From Prolixibacteraceae bacterium (GTDB lineage Bacteria > Bacteroidota > Bacteroidia > Bacteroidales > Prolixibacteraceae), in contig JAQUIJ010000012.1 in assembly GCA_028683385.1 (NCBI GenBank), forward strand, positions 1 through 64,000: DNA of 64,000 nt. Reading direction: 5' to 3'. Positions 43,658 to 54,400 of this stretch are shown here, piece by piece. The translations under genes and the position numbers were made by a program. How positions within the stretch are numbered: position 1 is the stretch's first letter; every line of letters starts with the position of its first letter. Below the pieces are notes generated by a model. That model had not been told where the DNA came from, did no database searches, and saw only the letters and a program-made list of their open reading frames with translations.

Positions 43658-46381
43658 ATGACACGCATTGGTATTCTTATTATAGCATTTCTTTTCCCTC
43701 TCTGCCTTTTTGCCCAACTCAGCACAAACCCAGTCCTGCCCATCGACAGTAAGGCAGTAACCATTACTTTTGATTCGTCGAAAGATTCAAGGCTTGGCCT
43801 TTTTTCAGGAGAATTATATGCCCATACCGGAGTTTCTATTGCTGGTATTGGTGACTGGAAGCATGTAATCGGAAACTGGAATGACAATACAATACAACCA
43901 AAGCTAACAAACAAAGGAAATGGTATTTACGAACTAGCAATCAATCCTGATATAAATACCTACTACTCAGTCCTACCTTCCGAATTAGTTACAAAAATGA
44001 ATTTTGTGTTTCGCTCAGCAGATGGGTCGAAACAAACCAACGACCTTTTCATCAATGTTTCAACTGAAGATTTAAATGTCAGCATTACAGCGCCTTCGCG
44101 CATAAACGTCTTCGATAAAAATCAAAGCTTTCAGTTTACAGCAGCATCAACCATATCGGCCGATCTAAAATTATTTCTGAACAATCAGCAAATTTCTTCC
44201 GCCACAGGTACTACACTTACCAAAACTATGACCATTCCAGATGCCGGAAATTACTGGTTAAAAGCAACGGTGACTCAAAATACAACGATTAAACGCGATT
44301 CAGTTTATGTCTGTATCCGCGAAACCACTACTACCGCAACCCTTCCTACCAATGTAAATACAGGTATTAATTATACAAGCGATCAGTCGGCAACCCTCGT
44401 TATTTATGCCCCATTTAAAAATAACATTTTTGTAACCGGCGATTTTAACGACTGGCTACCCGATAATAGCTTCCAAATGAAGAAAGATGGTGACTATTTC
44501 TGGCTTACAATTAACAATTTGATTCCTCAAAAAGAATACGTTTTTCAATACCTGATTGATGGAAGCCTGAAAGTAGCCGATCCGTATACCGATAAAGTTT
44601 CTGATCCGGATGACAAATACATTTCAACAGCAACCTATCCGAACCTGATTTCATATCCTGAAGGAAAAGCAACTGACCGGGCATCGGTTTTACAAACAGC
44701 CCAAACACAATATTCGTGGAGAAACAGTTCGTATGCAATACCACAAACAAGCAAGCTCTCGATTTACGAATTGCTTCTCCGCGATTTTACCACCGAAGGA
44801 ACCTACAAGGCCGTTCAGGCAAAGCTTGATTATCTGAAACAGTTGGGCATTAACACGATCGAGTTCATGCCTTTCAGTGAGTTTGAAGGAAACGATAGCT
44901 GGGGTTACAACCCGAATTTTTATTTTGCTCCCGATAAAGCCTATGGAACGAAAAACGATCTGAAAGCTATCATTGACGAATGCCACAAACAAGGCTTTAT
45001 CGTTATTCAGGATATGGTTTTAAACCATTCGTACAATTCGAGCCCATTGGCAAAAATGTACTGGAACGATGCATTAAACCGCCCGGCTGCCAATAATCCA
45101 TGGTATAACGAAACATCGCCAAACACAGCATACAGTTGGGGAAACGATTTTAACCACGAGAGTCAGGCAACCAAAGATTTTGTTGACCGGGTAACCAAAT
45201 ACTGGATGACCGAATACAAGGTTGATGGATTCCGCTTCGACTTTACCAAAGGATTTACAAACACGCCCGGCGATGGCAGTGGATACGATGCAGCCCGAAT
45301 TGCTATTTTAAAAAGAATGGCCGATAAGATTTGGGAAGTGAATTCAAAGGCAATTGTTATCCTTGAACATTTTGCCGCAAATTCAGAAGAACAGGAATTA
45401 ACTTCCTATGGAAATGGAATGCTCGTTTGGGGAAATGCAAATTCAACTTTTGCAGAAGCAGCGATGGGTTATAATGAATCGAATAAGTCGGACTTCAATT
45501 GGGCCTCTTACCAGAAAAGAGGTTTTTCGAAACCCGGGCTTGTCGCATACATGGAAAGCCATGACGAAGAGAGGCAAATGTTTAAAACAGAAACGTACGG
45601 AAACTCGCTTGGAACATACAACACCAAAGAACTTAACACTGCTTTAAGTAGAAGTGAGCTTGCAACCACCTTTTTTATGTCGCTTGCCGGGCCAAAAATG
45701 ATTTGGCAGTTTGGCGAATTGGGTTACGACATCTCCATCGATCAGAACGGGCGGGTGGGCAAAAAACCAATCCTGTGGCAATATTTCGATGACCCTGAAC
45801 GGAAAAAACTGTTTGATGTGTATTCAGCCATGCTGCGGTTACGTTCGCAATTTGATGTTTTTACATCAGGAACCGAAACCCTTTCAGTAAATGGCAATTA
45901 CAAAAAAATACAACTTAAGCTAAACGACCACAATATCAATCTACTTGGCAATTTCGGACTTGCCGATCAAACTGTTATCTCCGGGTTTCAGCATACCGGC
46001 TTATGGTACGAATTCTTCACCGGTGCTGAATTAAACGTTTTGGATGTCAATACTTCCATTTTGCTTAAGGCTGGCGAGTACAGATTGTATAGCGACAAAA
46101 AATTACCTGAATTCAAAGGCCCACTAACAAATTCATCAGTAAAATTAAACAACTCAGGCATTCGGATCTTCCCCAATCCGGCAACCAATAGGCTTCAAAT
46201 TGAAGCTCCTGATGCGATTCAGGACATCGAACTGATTTCTGCCGATGGTAAAATTCTAAGAAAATTGCAACCCCATGCAACTCGTTTTTCTTTTGAATTA
46301 AATGGGATTAATCGTGGATTATTCTTTGTAAGAATAAAAACCTCCCGTCAGATTTTAACTGAAAAAATTATAAAGAACTAA
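43658..46381 (+). CDS. T9SS-secreted GH13 alpha-amylase (SusG counterpart)
   Basis: The 907-residue protein has a cleavable signal peptide (residues 1-20, ending CLFAQ) and no lipobox. An N-terminal region of about 220 residues comes first. A CBM48-like domain (residues about 245-325, with FVTGDFNDWLP) follows. The GH13 catalytic barrel has Asp528 (DGFRFDFT), Glu570 (VILEHF) and Asp636 (MESHDEER). The last 80 residues are a type IX secretion sorting domain (FPNPATNRLQIEAPD, ending LTEKIIKN). It is thus exported by T9SS, whereas SusG is a surface lipoprotein. Confidence 0.92.
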   Translation: MTRIGILIIAFLFPLCLFAQLSTNPVLPIDSKAVTITFDSSKDSRLGLFSGELYAHTGVSIAGIGDWKHVIGNWNDNTIQPKLTNKGNGIYELAINPDINTYYSVLPSELVTKMNFVFRSADGSKQTNDLFINVSTEDLNVSITAPSRINVFDKNQSFQFTAASTISADLKLFLNNQQISSATGTTLTKTMTIPDAGNYWLKATVTQNTTIKRDSVYVCIRETTTTATLPTNVNTGINYTSDQSATLVIYAPFKNNIFVTGDFNDWLPDNSFQMKKDGDYFWLTINNLIPQKEYVFQYLIDGSLKVADPYTDKVSDPDDKYISTATYPNLISYPEGKATDRASVLQTAQTQYSWRNSSYAIPQTSKLSIYELLLRDFTTEGTYKAVQAKLDYLKQLGINTIEFMPFSEFEGNDSWGYNPNFYFAPDKAYGTKNDLKAIIDECHKQGFIVIQDMVLNHSYNSSPLAKMYWNDALNRPAANNPWYNETSPNTAYSWGNDFNHESQATKDFVDRVTKYWMTEYKVDGFRFDFTKGFTNTPGDGSGYDAARIAILKRMADKIWEVNSKAIVILEHFAANSEEQELTSYGNGMLVWGNANSTFAEAAMGYNESNKSDFNWASYQKRGFSKPGLVAYMESHDEERQMFKTETYGNSLGTYNTKELNTALSRSELATTFFMSLAGPKMIWQFGELGYDISIDQNGRVGKKPILWQYFDDPERKKLFDVYSAMLRLRSQFDVFTSGTETLSVNGNYKKIQLKLNDHNINLLGNFGLADQTVISGFQHTGLWYEFFTGAELNVLDVNTSILLKAGEYRLYSDKKLPEFKGPLTNSSVKLNNSGIRIFPNPATNRLQIEAPDAIQDIELISADGKILRKLQPHATRFSFELNGINRGLFFVRIKTSRQILTEKIIKN

Positions 46382-46515
46382 TTTGTACTGGTCTCTGCCA
46401 ACAATAAAATACAATTCATAACAATTTCCTTCATAAAAACTGTGTAACCTAATATTTAATCCGTTACTTTTTTAATTAACTTTATACCAAATCATGAACT
46501 TAAATATCCGGAAAT

Positions 46516-47763
46516 ATGAAAACCATTTTCTTGATTCTGGTTATGGTTATTATGGTTGGTACATTAAACGCCGTACAACCTGCAAGAAAGCCATTTATTA
46601 AAATGAAGATTGATGGAACGCTCTTAAAAACTGGAGATATTCTAACTGTTACCCGTGGCCGTAAATTGAAATTAGAGGTTGAGATGGAAGGTGGTCGCCG
46701 GGATTTTTGCAAATTTCCGGATGCTTATGCCGACATTACAGCCTCCGCGCAAATACTTTCGAGAGGCGATAATGGACTTACCTACATGCTCAACAATAAA
46801 AAAGCTGAATGGAAACTCTTAAGCGAAACTGTTCAGTTTACTACCGATGACTTTATAAAAGTTGTGGCTTCTGAAAATCAAAAATCTGCCGAACTTATTG
46901 TTTCAAATGAGAAATTTTCGCAATCATTCATAAAAGCAACTATCAATGCAATCTGGCAGTTTAGTAGTAATGATACAATACTTCAGGAAGAAAACACAGC
47001 AGTGTCATCTGTCTACCTTAAAATTGCAGGAACCTCCGACGATTGGTATTTATCAAAGAATATTAAGGTAAGCGGGATAAAGAACGAATTGGTACAGGAA
47101 AAATTAATCGTGATACAATCAGCATGCGACAGTATTGAAAAAGATTTAAATCAGCTTAAGTTTTCAGCGGTTCAGCAAGCAATCCGCAACCTTCAATCCG
47201 CAACCAACGATCTTAAATCAACAATTGATGAGTTAAGGGCCAATAACCCATCTTACCAAACAAAAGTACTTTTTATCGGCCTTCCAAGTGATCAGCCATA
47301 CAGTGATATCAACATTTTTTCGTCAATTAAAACCAACTGGTCAACTCTGGAATCTTTCTTAAACGAACAAAAACAGGAACTTACGAAACTTCCGGCACAG
47401 CCTTCCGGTGAAAGTAAAACTGAACTTGTAAAATCAATTGGTAATTATGCCAATTGGCAAGCTAAGCTGCCCGATAAAACCTTCGAACACTTGTTGCAGT
47501 ATATTCCAGATTTAAAGATCGATAGCATCCGGATACCTAAAAAATTTGAATTGATCCAGAAAGAAAAAGACTTAGCTGATTATTCGCAGACCTTGAAAGA
47601 TTTCAATGCATTTATTGATCAACGAATTAAAATGATAACAGTCGAAACGCAGGAAATCAATTCCGCCAATTCCCGGATTCAGGCCATTCGTTTGTTTGAT
47701 GGAATGCTTCGTAGTTTTTTCGCTTCAATCAATTGGGCTGAATGGGAAAGTACACGAAAATAA
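46516..47763 (+). CDS. Secreted protein of unknown function
   Basis: The 415-residue protein has a signal peptide (residues about 1-19) and no lipobox. Residues 25-190 look beta-rich (FIKMKIDGTLLKTGDILTV, KLKLEVEMEGGR), perhaps one or two Ig-like domains. Residues of about 190-410 are helical with long charged stretches (EKLIVIQSACDSIEKDLNQL, RNLQSATNDLKSTIDELRA). I do not recognize a family. It follows the amylase by 134 bases on the same strand and may serve the starch system, though nothing in the sequence proves it. Confidence 0.85.
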   Translation: MKTIFLILVMVIMVGTLNAVQPARKPFIKMKIDGTLLKTGDILTVTRGRKLKLEVEMEGGRRDFCKFPDAYADITASAQILSRGDNGLTYMLNNKKAEWKLLSETVQFTTDDFIKVVASENQKSAELIVSNEKFSQSFIKATINAIWQFSSNDTILQEENTAVSSVYLKIAGTSDDWYLSKNIKVSGIKNELVQEKLIVIQSACDSIEKDLNQLKFSAVQQAIRNLQSATNDLKSTIDELRANNPSYQTKVLFIGLPSDQPYSDINIFSSIKTNWSTLESFLNEQKQELTKLPAQPSGESKTELVKSIGNYANWQAKLPDKTFEHLLQYIPDLKIDSIRIPKKFELIQKEKDLADYSQTLKDFNAFIDQRIKMITVETQEINSANSRIQAIRLFDGMLRSFFASINWAEWESTRK

Positions 47764-47786
47764 GGATCTACTTATTGATGAATTTA

Positions 47787-49439
47787 TTACTGATCGGTTT
47801 CTGATTCAAATACGAGTTCACCTCCCAAAACTGTTTTCAAAACCTTTGTATGAAGGATTGCCTCGTCATTACACTTCATTAAATCGGTGTCGAGAACAAC
47901 AAAATCTGCTGCCTTTCCTATTTCAATGCTTCCTTTTCTGCCTTCTTCAAACCCTGCTTTTGCAGCCCAAATCGTTTCTGATCGTAAAGCTTGTTCACGC
48001 GTCAGGGCATTTTCCATCTGGAATCCACCAACAGGTAGTCCTTCTGAATTCGTCCTGCAAACAGAGGCAAAAAATGTTTTTATCGGGCTGATGTCTTCAA
48101 TAGGAAAGTCGGTTCCATTCGGAAGCCAGCCATTTTGTGCAAGCAATTGTTGATAGGCATATGCCGTTTTTAGGCGTTCATTACCCAAACGCTCATCGGC
48201 CCAAAACATATCTGAAGTGGCATGAGTTGCCTGAATAGATGGAATTACCGAGTATTTTCCGAATGAGGCCATATCATCAGGATGTACAACCTGTACATGT
48301 TCAATTCGCCAGCGACGATCATTCTTCGATTTCAGGAATTTGGCATATGTGTTCAGCATAAACCGGTTAGCACCATCGCCAATGCAATGGGTCGCCACCT
48401 GAAATCCGGCAGCATATGCTTTCTGACAAATATCTTCGTAATACGAGGTTTTATCCATGATCAATCCACGGTTTCCGGGATCATCAGAATAATCTTCCAA
48501 CAAATAAGCACCACGCGAACCTAAAGCTCCATCAGCATATAGTTTGATGGTATTTACCTGTAAACGATCTGTTTTATAAGGGGCACTTTTTAGAAAATAT
48601 TCCAGATTTTCATTGCTTGGCTCCATCATCGCATTGATTCGCATCTGAAGCTCACCACTCTTTTGCAATGAATCGATCAGCAAAATAACGTCCTTTGAAA
48701 GGCCACAATCGGTAACCGAAGTCAAGCCAGCAGCAAAACATTTTTTTTGTGCTTCAAGTAATGCTTTTGCTTTCAACTCTGGCGACGGTGAAGGAATTTG
48801 CTTAAATACCAGTTCTTTGGCATTGTCAATCAAGACACCTGTTGGCTGGCCGTTTTTCAATAATACCTCTCCTCCGGCGATATTTGTTTTAGCACTTATT
48901 CCGGCCAGTTCGAGAGCTTTGTCATTGCACCATGCTGCATGTCCATCAACCCGAACGAGGTAAACCGGAACATCCGGGAATAGTTCGTTTAACCGCTTGT
49001 TGTCGGGAAATGATTTTTCAGGCCATAAATTCTGATCCCAACCGCGGCCAAGAATCCATCCACTTCCTATTCGACCCTTGTATTCCTGAAGTTTTTGGTA
49101 CACACTCTCCTGATCAGTGAGCCCGGCTAAATCGGCATACTGCATCAGATCCATTCCGTATCCGTAAAAATGGCAATGTGCATCGTTAAAACCCGGATAA
49201 ACTATATTTCCTTTACAGTTAAGTACCTGATCCGAAACATATTTCGCAGCAATATCTGCTTTGGAACCAACTGCAATGAATTTACCATCTTTCACCGCAA
49301 AACTTTCCGCAGTTGAAAAGGAATCATCAAGGATATAAATCTTAGCATTAGTAACAATTAGGTCAACCTTCATTTTAGGAGCATTACATGAATATAGACT
49401 ACACAGTGCAATAATTGTGAATATCAAAGTTCGGTTCAT
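47787..49439 (-). CDS. YtcJ-like amidohydrolase lipoprotein
   Basis: The 550-residue protein has a lipoprotein signal ending CSLYSC. The amidohydrolase core has the metal motif GFNDAHCHFYG, and later HAAWCNDKALELAG, DGALGSRGAYLLEDYSD, VATHCIGDGANR, WRIEHVQVVHPDD and PNGTDFPIED. This is the amidohydrolase-3 (YtcJ/NfdA) type, which hydrolyzes amides or formamides. The envelope location is a common variant in Bacteroidota. Substrate unknown. It is convergent with the 415-residue gene. Confidence 0.92.
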   Translation of the reverse strand: MNRTLIFTIIALCSLYSCNAPKMKVDLIVTNAKIYILDDSFSTAESFAVKDGKFIAVGSKADIAAKYVSDQVLNCKGNIVYPGFNDAHCHFYGYGMDLMQYADLAGLTDQESVYQKLQEYKGRIGSGWILGRGWDQNLWPEKSFPDNKRLNELFPDVPVYLVRVDGHAAWCNDKALELAGISAKTNIAGGEVLLKNGQPTGVLIDNAKELVFKQIPSPSPELKAKALLEAQKKCFAAGLTSVTDCGLSKDVILLIDSLQKSGELQMRINAMMEPSNENLEYFLKSAPYKTDRLQVNTIKLYADGALGSRGAYLLEDYSDDPGNRGLIMDKTSYYEDICQKAYAAGFQVATHCIGDGANRFMLNTYAKFLKSKNDRRWRIEHVQVVHPDDMASFGKYSVIPSIQATHATSDMFWADERLGNERLKTAYAYQQLLAQNGWLPNGTDFPIEDISPIKTFFASVCRTNSEGLPVGGFQMENALTREQALRSETIWAAKAGFEEGRKGSIEIGKAADFVVLDTDLMKCNDEAILHTKVLKTVLGGELVFESETDQ

Positions 49440-49493
49440 CGGAGATTGGTTTTATGCAAAACGAAAATAGCTGATTAATTGGATAGATGCAAA

Positions 49494-49521
49494 AAACGGC
49501 CACCCCAAAGGGCAGCCGTTT
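49494..49521 (-). terminator. Terminator of the second SusC/SusD operon
   Basis: On the minus strand AAACGGCTGCCC and GGGTGGCCGTTT form a 12-bp stem with one mismatch and a TTTG loop, followed by T-rich sequence. It lies 26 bases after the susD stop. Confidence 0.8.
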
Positions 49522-49546
49522 CTAGTAGATTTATATACAGAATTGA

Positions 49547-51433
49547 TTAATTATAACCAGGGTTTTGTTGTAGTTGTGGCGCTTTGTTCATTTCGTCACG
49601 AGTAATAGGAACCCAATAGAATTTTTTATCAGTGAATGATCTTTGATCTTCCAAATCGGCTTTGTTCGATTTCCAAATCGTGTAACCATTATCGTAATGT
49701 TCAATTCTTGTACCATAAACATTTTCGATAACCTGTTCACAAATCATCCAGCGACGCATATCATAGAAGCGATGGCCTTCTGCGAAGAACTCGATGTTTC
49801 TTTCATCGCGAACATATTGACGAGCCATAGCCTGATCAGTAGTTACCCTGCTTGGTAACCCAGCACGTCTTCTAACCATATTCATGGCATCGATACCTTT
49901 TTGCAGATCAGCACCACCCAATTCAATACAAGCTTCAGCATAATTCATCAAAATTTCAGCATAGCGGAATTCTATCCAGGCATTTGTATTTCTGTAATAC
50001 TGTCCAGCAGTTGCAGGATCAAGTAATTTTCTAAGGTTATAGCCTGTTTTTTGGCCATTCCATGCCTCAATTAAACCTTGACGGGTATCGATACCGCTTT
50101 TCCAAGGTGTTACATCTCCAACATTGTGCAGATAGTAACCGGTTTGTACTTTATTTTCTGGTTCCAAACCAGCTGCATCAGCTGGACGTGCTTGCCAAGG
50201 AGCTCCATCATAAAGTACACAAGCATAAAAACGAGGTTCACGACCATTGTAAGGATTACGGTTTGGATCGGCAGCCAATTCTGCTGCAGTTGCTGTTCTG
50301 ACATCCATATCACCAGGATTGTATTTATCCCATTGGAATTTTGACCCATCAGCCATTTCAAATTTTCTTACAGCTTGTTCGGTTGGGTTGTTGTTTCCCC
50401 AATTGTGATAACCATTAGGACCAGACCAGATGTTCATGTTATTAACGTTACCTCCTGAAAGCGGATATTCAATGCCCCAGATGGTTTCGCTGTTCCATGC
50501 TGCTTTTTGGTTAAATATACTGAAATAGTTGTCAGCATATTTCTGAATATCGGCAGCAGAAAGTGGTGAAGCTGGCTCTGAAGTTGTTCCTACCAAAGAG
50601 AAAGTTCCATATTTACCATCCATTACATCCTTTGCTGCATCGCGCGCTTGTGTTAACAAAGCTGTCTGGCTACCTGCAGGAAATGAGATCAGTGTATTCG
50701 ATGCTTGTTCTGTCCATCCACCGTTTGTTAGTTTACTGGCACAGAAAAGTAGAACTCTTGATTTTAATGCACCCGCAGCAGCACGGTTTGCACGTCCCTG
50801 TTCAACCGTTGCTGGTAAATTATCGATAGCGCTTTGAATATCTTTCAGAATAAAATCAAGCGTTTCTTTAATAGACGATCTTTTGGCTGTAGTAAAGTCG
50901 TCGTCCAGCTTATACTGAGTATCTTTAAGGACTGCACCACCATATACCATCATAAGGGTTGAATAATCATAAGCCCTAATAAAATAAGCTTCACCTTTCA
51001 TCTGTTTTCTAAGCGCATCTTGATTTACAGATGGAACAGCATCGATATTGGCTAAAATACGGTTTGCATCCTGAATATTGCTGTAAAGATTATTCCAGCG
51101 CAAATAACCACCCAAGCCATCATTAGTAAAATGACCAAGGTTGTCAGGAGTCATTGTTCCTTTAAGCATAACGAAGTTTGACGGACGGTGGATACAAAGA
51201 GTCTGGTCTGTCATATCGGTTAAAATGTCTTCGCGCATTCCCAGAATACCATTATCCGTATTACCACCCATTCTATCGTAAACTTTGCCCAGGTATGCAT
51301 TCACAACATTCATGTCTGAAAAAACAAGCTGTTCGTTGAATGTATCAACGGCCTGCTTGTCCAGAACGTCTGTACAAGATACCGCAAACAGAAGTAGTCC
51401 TATTGCTGATATATTTAAAAGTATTTTTTTCAT
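49547..51433 (-). CDS. SusD/RagB-family surface lipoprotein
   Basis: The 628-residue protein has a lipoprotein signal ending FAVSCTD (Cys20). The RagB/SusD helical domains include AYFIRAYDYSTLMMVYGGA and YAEILMNYAEACIELGGADL, followed by RRRAGLPSR, NIEFFAEGHRFYDMRRW and a terminal QLQQNPGYN. It is larger than typical SusD, which suggests an enlarged ligand-binding part. It follows its SusC partner by 30 bases. The ligand cannot be told, since no glycoside hydrolase is encoded in this operon. Confidence 0.94.
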   Translation of the reverse strand: MKKILLNISAIGLLLFAVSCTDVLDKQAVDTFNEQLVFSDMNVVNAYLGKVYDRMGGNTDNGILGMREDILTDMTDQTLCIHRPSNFVMLKGTMTPDNLGHFTNDGLGGYLRWNNLYSNIQDANRILANIDAVPSVNQDALRKQMKGEAYFIRAYDYSTLMMVYGGAVLKDTQYKLDDDFTTAKRSSIKETLDFILKDIQSAIDNLPATVEQGRANRAAAGALKSRVLLFCASKLTNGGWTEQASNTLISFPAGSQTALLTQARDAAKDVMDGKYGTFSLVGTTSEPASPLSAADIQKYADNYFSIFNQKAAWNSETIWGIEYPLSGGNVNNMNIWSGPNGYHNWGNNNPTEQAVRKFEMADGSKFQWDKYNPGDMDVRTATAAELAADPNRNPYNGREPRFYACVLYDGAPWQARPADAAGLEPENKVQTGYYLHNVGDVTPWKSGIDTRQGLIEAWNGQKTGYNLRKLLDPATAGQYYRNTNAWIEFRYAEILMNYAEACIELGGADLQKGIDAMNMVRRRAGLPSRVTTDQAMARQYVRDERNIEFFAEGHRFYDMRRWMICEQVIENVYGTRIEHYDNGYTIWKSNKADLEDQRSFTDKKFYWVPITRDEMNKAPQLQQNPGYN

Positions 51434-51463
51434 ATTCTAACTGTTTATACATTAAATTGATAA

Positions 51464-54400
51464 TTAGAAAGTAATGTTGGCGCCAATGGCAAACGTTTTC
51501 ATAGTAGGATATACGCCCGGGTTGTTGGTTTCCGGATCCCATTTTCTGGTAGCGCTCCAAAGTAATGCAAGGTTATTGCCTGTTACATAAACACTTGCTC
51601 TTGATAGACCAATTCTCTGATAGTATTTCTGTGGAATTACATAGTTCAGTACCACATTTTTCAAACGGCAATAGGCTGTATTCTCCATCCAGTAGGTACT
51701 CATTCGAACATCAGGTGACCAGTAAAGGTCATCACGGTTATATGCCCTGGCGATGTTAGTTACAGTGTTGGTTGGTGTCCAACGGTTGTCAAATTGCCAT
51801 TGGTAATAGTTACCTGCTTCACCGCGACGGTTATCGTATTGGCTGTTCTTTAAGAATTTGCCCTGACCTTGAATCTGAACAGATAATGTAAATGCTTTGT
51901 AAGCTACATTAACAGTGGCGCCATAGAACGTTTCCGGTGCATCAACCTTTTCGATTAAGATACGGTCATCACCATCAATTTTACCATCACCTGATACATC
52001 TCTGAAAATTACATCACCAGCTTTTGCTCCGGTAACATGCGGGGTTGCATCAACCTGTGCCTGATCTTTGTAAATACCAATTGCATCATACATCAACCAT
52101 GCTAAATATGATTTTCCGGTAAGTTGTTGCCATGGCACTGCCCTTGCAGGTTCGTCCATAAATACAACTTTATTATGGTTAAAACTGAAATTGGCGGTTG
52201 CATCAATACGCAAATCCTTGTTAACTGCTTTGTGGTAACCACCTTCGAGTTCAAATCCGCGGTTGTCAACAATACCAATGTTTTGTTGTGGAAGCGATAA
52301 CCCTGTAAAGTTAGGAACCGAAGCATCTTTGGTTACCAGGATATTATCCCTTCTTTGGTAGAAGAATTCAGCATTTAAACTGAAAAGACTATTTGCGAAT
52401 TTTGACTCGAATCCAAGGTTATAGGATGTTTGTCTTTCCCATGTAATAAATGGATTGGCAACAGTTGGTGGGCCAACTACAGTTTGGATAGCTCCACCCG
52501 TGCCAAATGTCATACCTGTACCAATACCATATTTATCCATGTATTGGAATGGATTTCCAGGGTCATTACCCATCTGGCCAATAGATGCTCTAAGTTTAAA
52601 GTAGTCGACAAACGACAGATTTGCTTTCCAGAAATTTTCTTCAGATGCACGCCAGCCTAACAATAACGCAGGAAAATATCCCCAACGGTCAGATGTTGGA
52701 AACTTCAACGAACCGTCAGCACGGAACACAACTTCAGCAAGGTATTTGCCTTTATAATCGTATGAAGCACGACCAATAAATGATTTTCGGGCATAGATGG
52801 TAGCAGTTCCATTTATGTTCTGGTCTTTGGCATTACCAGCATCCATGGTCTGGATAACCGACGAAATATAATATTTGCGATATGCCTGGAAATAATTCCA
52901 GTCGCTTTGGTATTGTTCGTAACCAGCAAACAAAGCAATAGTATGGTCGCCAAATTTCCGGTTGAAATTAGCATTAATCATAGCTGTTTGATTGATAGTG
53001 CGCTCATACCTTTCTGTGTTCTCAGCAGATGAAAGACCTCTCAAGGTTGGAGTTAAAGGCATCGAAGTGATAAAACCGTCAGCACCTCTGGTCGCTTGTG
53101 ACCAGTTTGGGTAGTACAAAGTCCAAGGTTGATAGAATCTTTTGTTGAAGTAATTGGTAATGTCGTAGCTATAATTTCCCGATAAAGAAAGACCTTTCAC
53201 AAAAGGAACTGTAATGGTTGCATTAAATGTACTTAACAACCGGTAAGTTTTCTGGTCATTCACTCCTGCGCTAAAAGTAGAAGTTTCAACTGGGTTGTCA
53301 CCATACTCAATGTCTGGTCCAGGATAACGTCCTTCGCTTGTTGGCCAGAATGACCAGTTGGTTGGAACCAAACGAGTTGACTGACCTACGATGGCATCAG
53401 CACTCTTGTATGGATATAGACGGTCGGTTAAGAAACCAGCAAGTTCTACACCTGTTTTTAACCAATCGGTAACTGGCATTTCTATTTTTGTCCTGACGTT
53501 ATATTGTTTATACTTGGTTGATGATGCTTTATACATCGCATCGTCAGATTTATAACCGAAAGAAACGTAATAATTCATCCCCTTGGCTCCACCGTCAAGA
53601 GTAACATTGTGTCTGCTGGTAGATGTCCAGTCTTTAATCAGGTCACCATACCAGTCAGTGTTTGGATGTTCCCATGGATCTTTACCATTTCTGAAAAGTT
53701 CGATATCAGCATCCGAATACCTACGGGCTTTACCCTGTGCAACCTGGTATTCTGAAAGCATCGTTGCATAATCAGCAGCATTGGTAACCTTAGGAGTCAA
53801 AGTAGGAGTCATGACTCCTTGATAGAATTGGTAACTCAGGCGGGTTTTGCCTTCTCGCCCTGATTTGGTCTTGATCAGGATAACACCGTTTGCAGCCTGA
53901 GCACCATAAATAGCAGCAGAGGCATCTTTCAAAACAGAAAGGCTTTCGATATCGTTGGGGTCGATTTCGTCCATAGAACGTCCTGGTACTCCGTCAATAA
54001 CAACCAACACCTGAGGCGCTTTTGAGGCATCATTTGACAAGCGGTCCATATTACCGTTTGTATTAACTGTTGTTCTACCACGAACCTGGATTCTAGGGGT
54101 TCCCTGTCCTGGTTCACCGGTTGTCTGCATAACAGTTGTTCCGGGAATCATACCTGAAATGGCATTAGAAACGTTCATTGAAGGAATTGACAGAAGTTTT
54201 TCACCACTGACAGAGGCAACAGCTCCAACAACATTGGTACGTTTTTGTGTTCCGTAACCTACAACAACAACTTCGTCCAGGTCGGTCATCGTAGCTTTTA
54301 GGACAATGTCAAGAACTGTCTTATCGCCAACAACAACTTCCTGTGAGTTGTATCCCACGAATGAAAAAATCAAAGTTGTTTTTCGACTCGGAACATTAAT

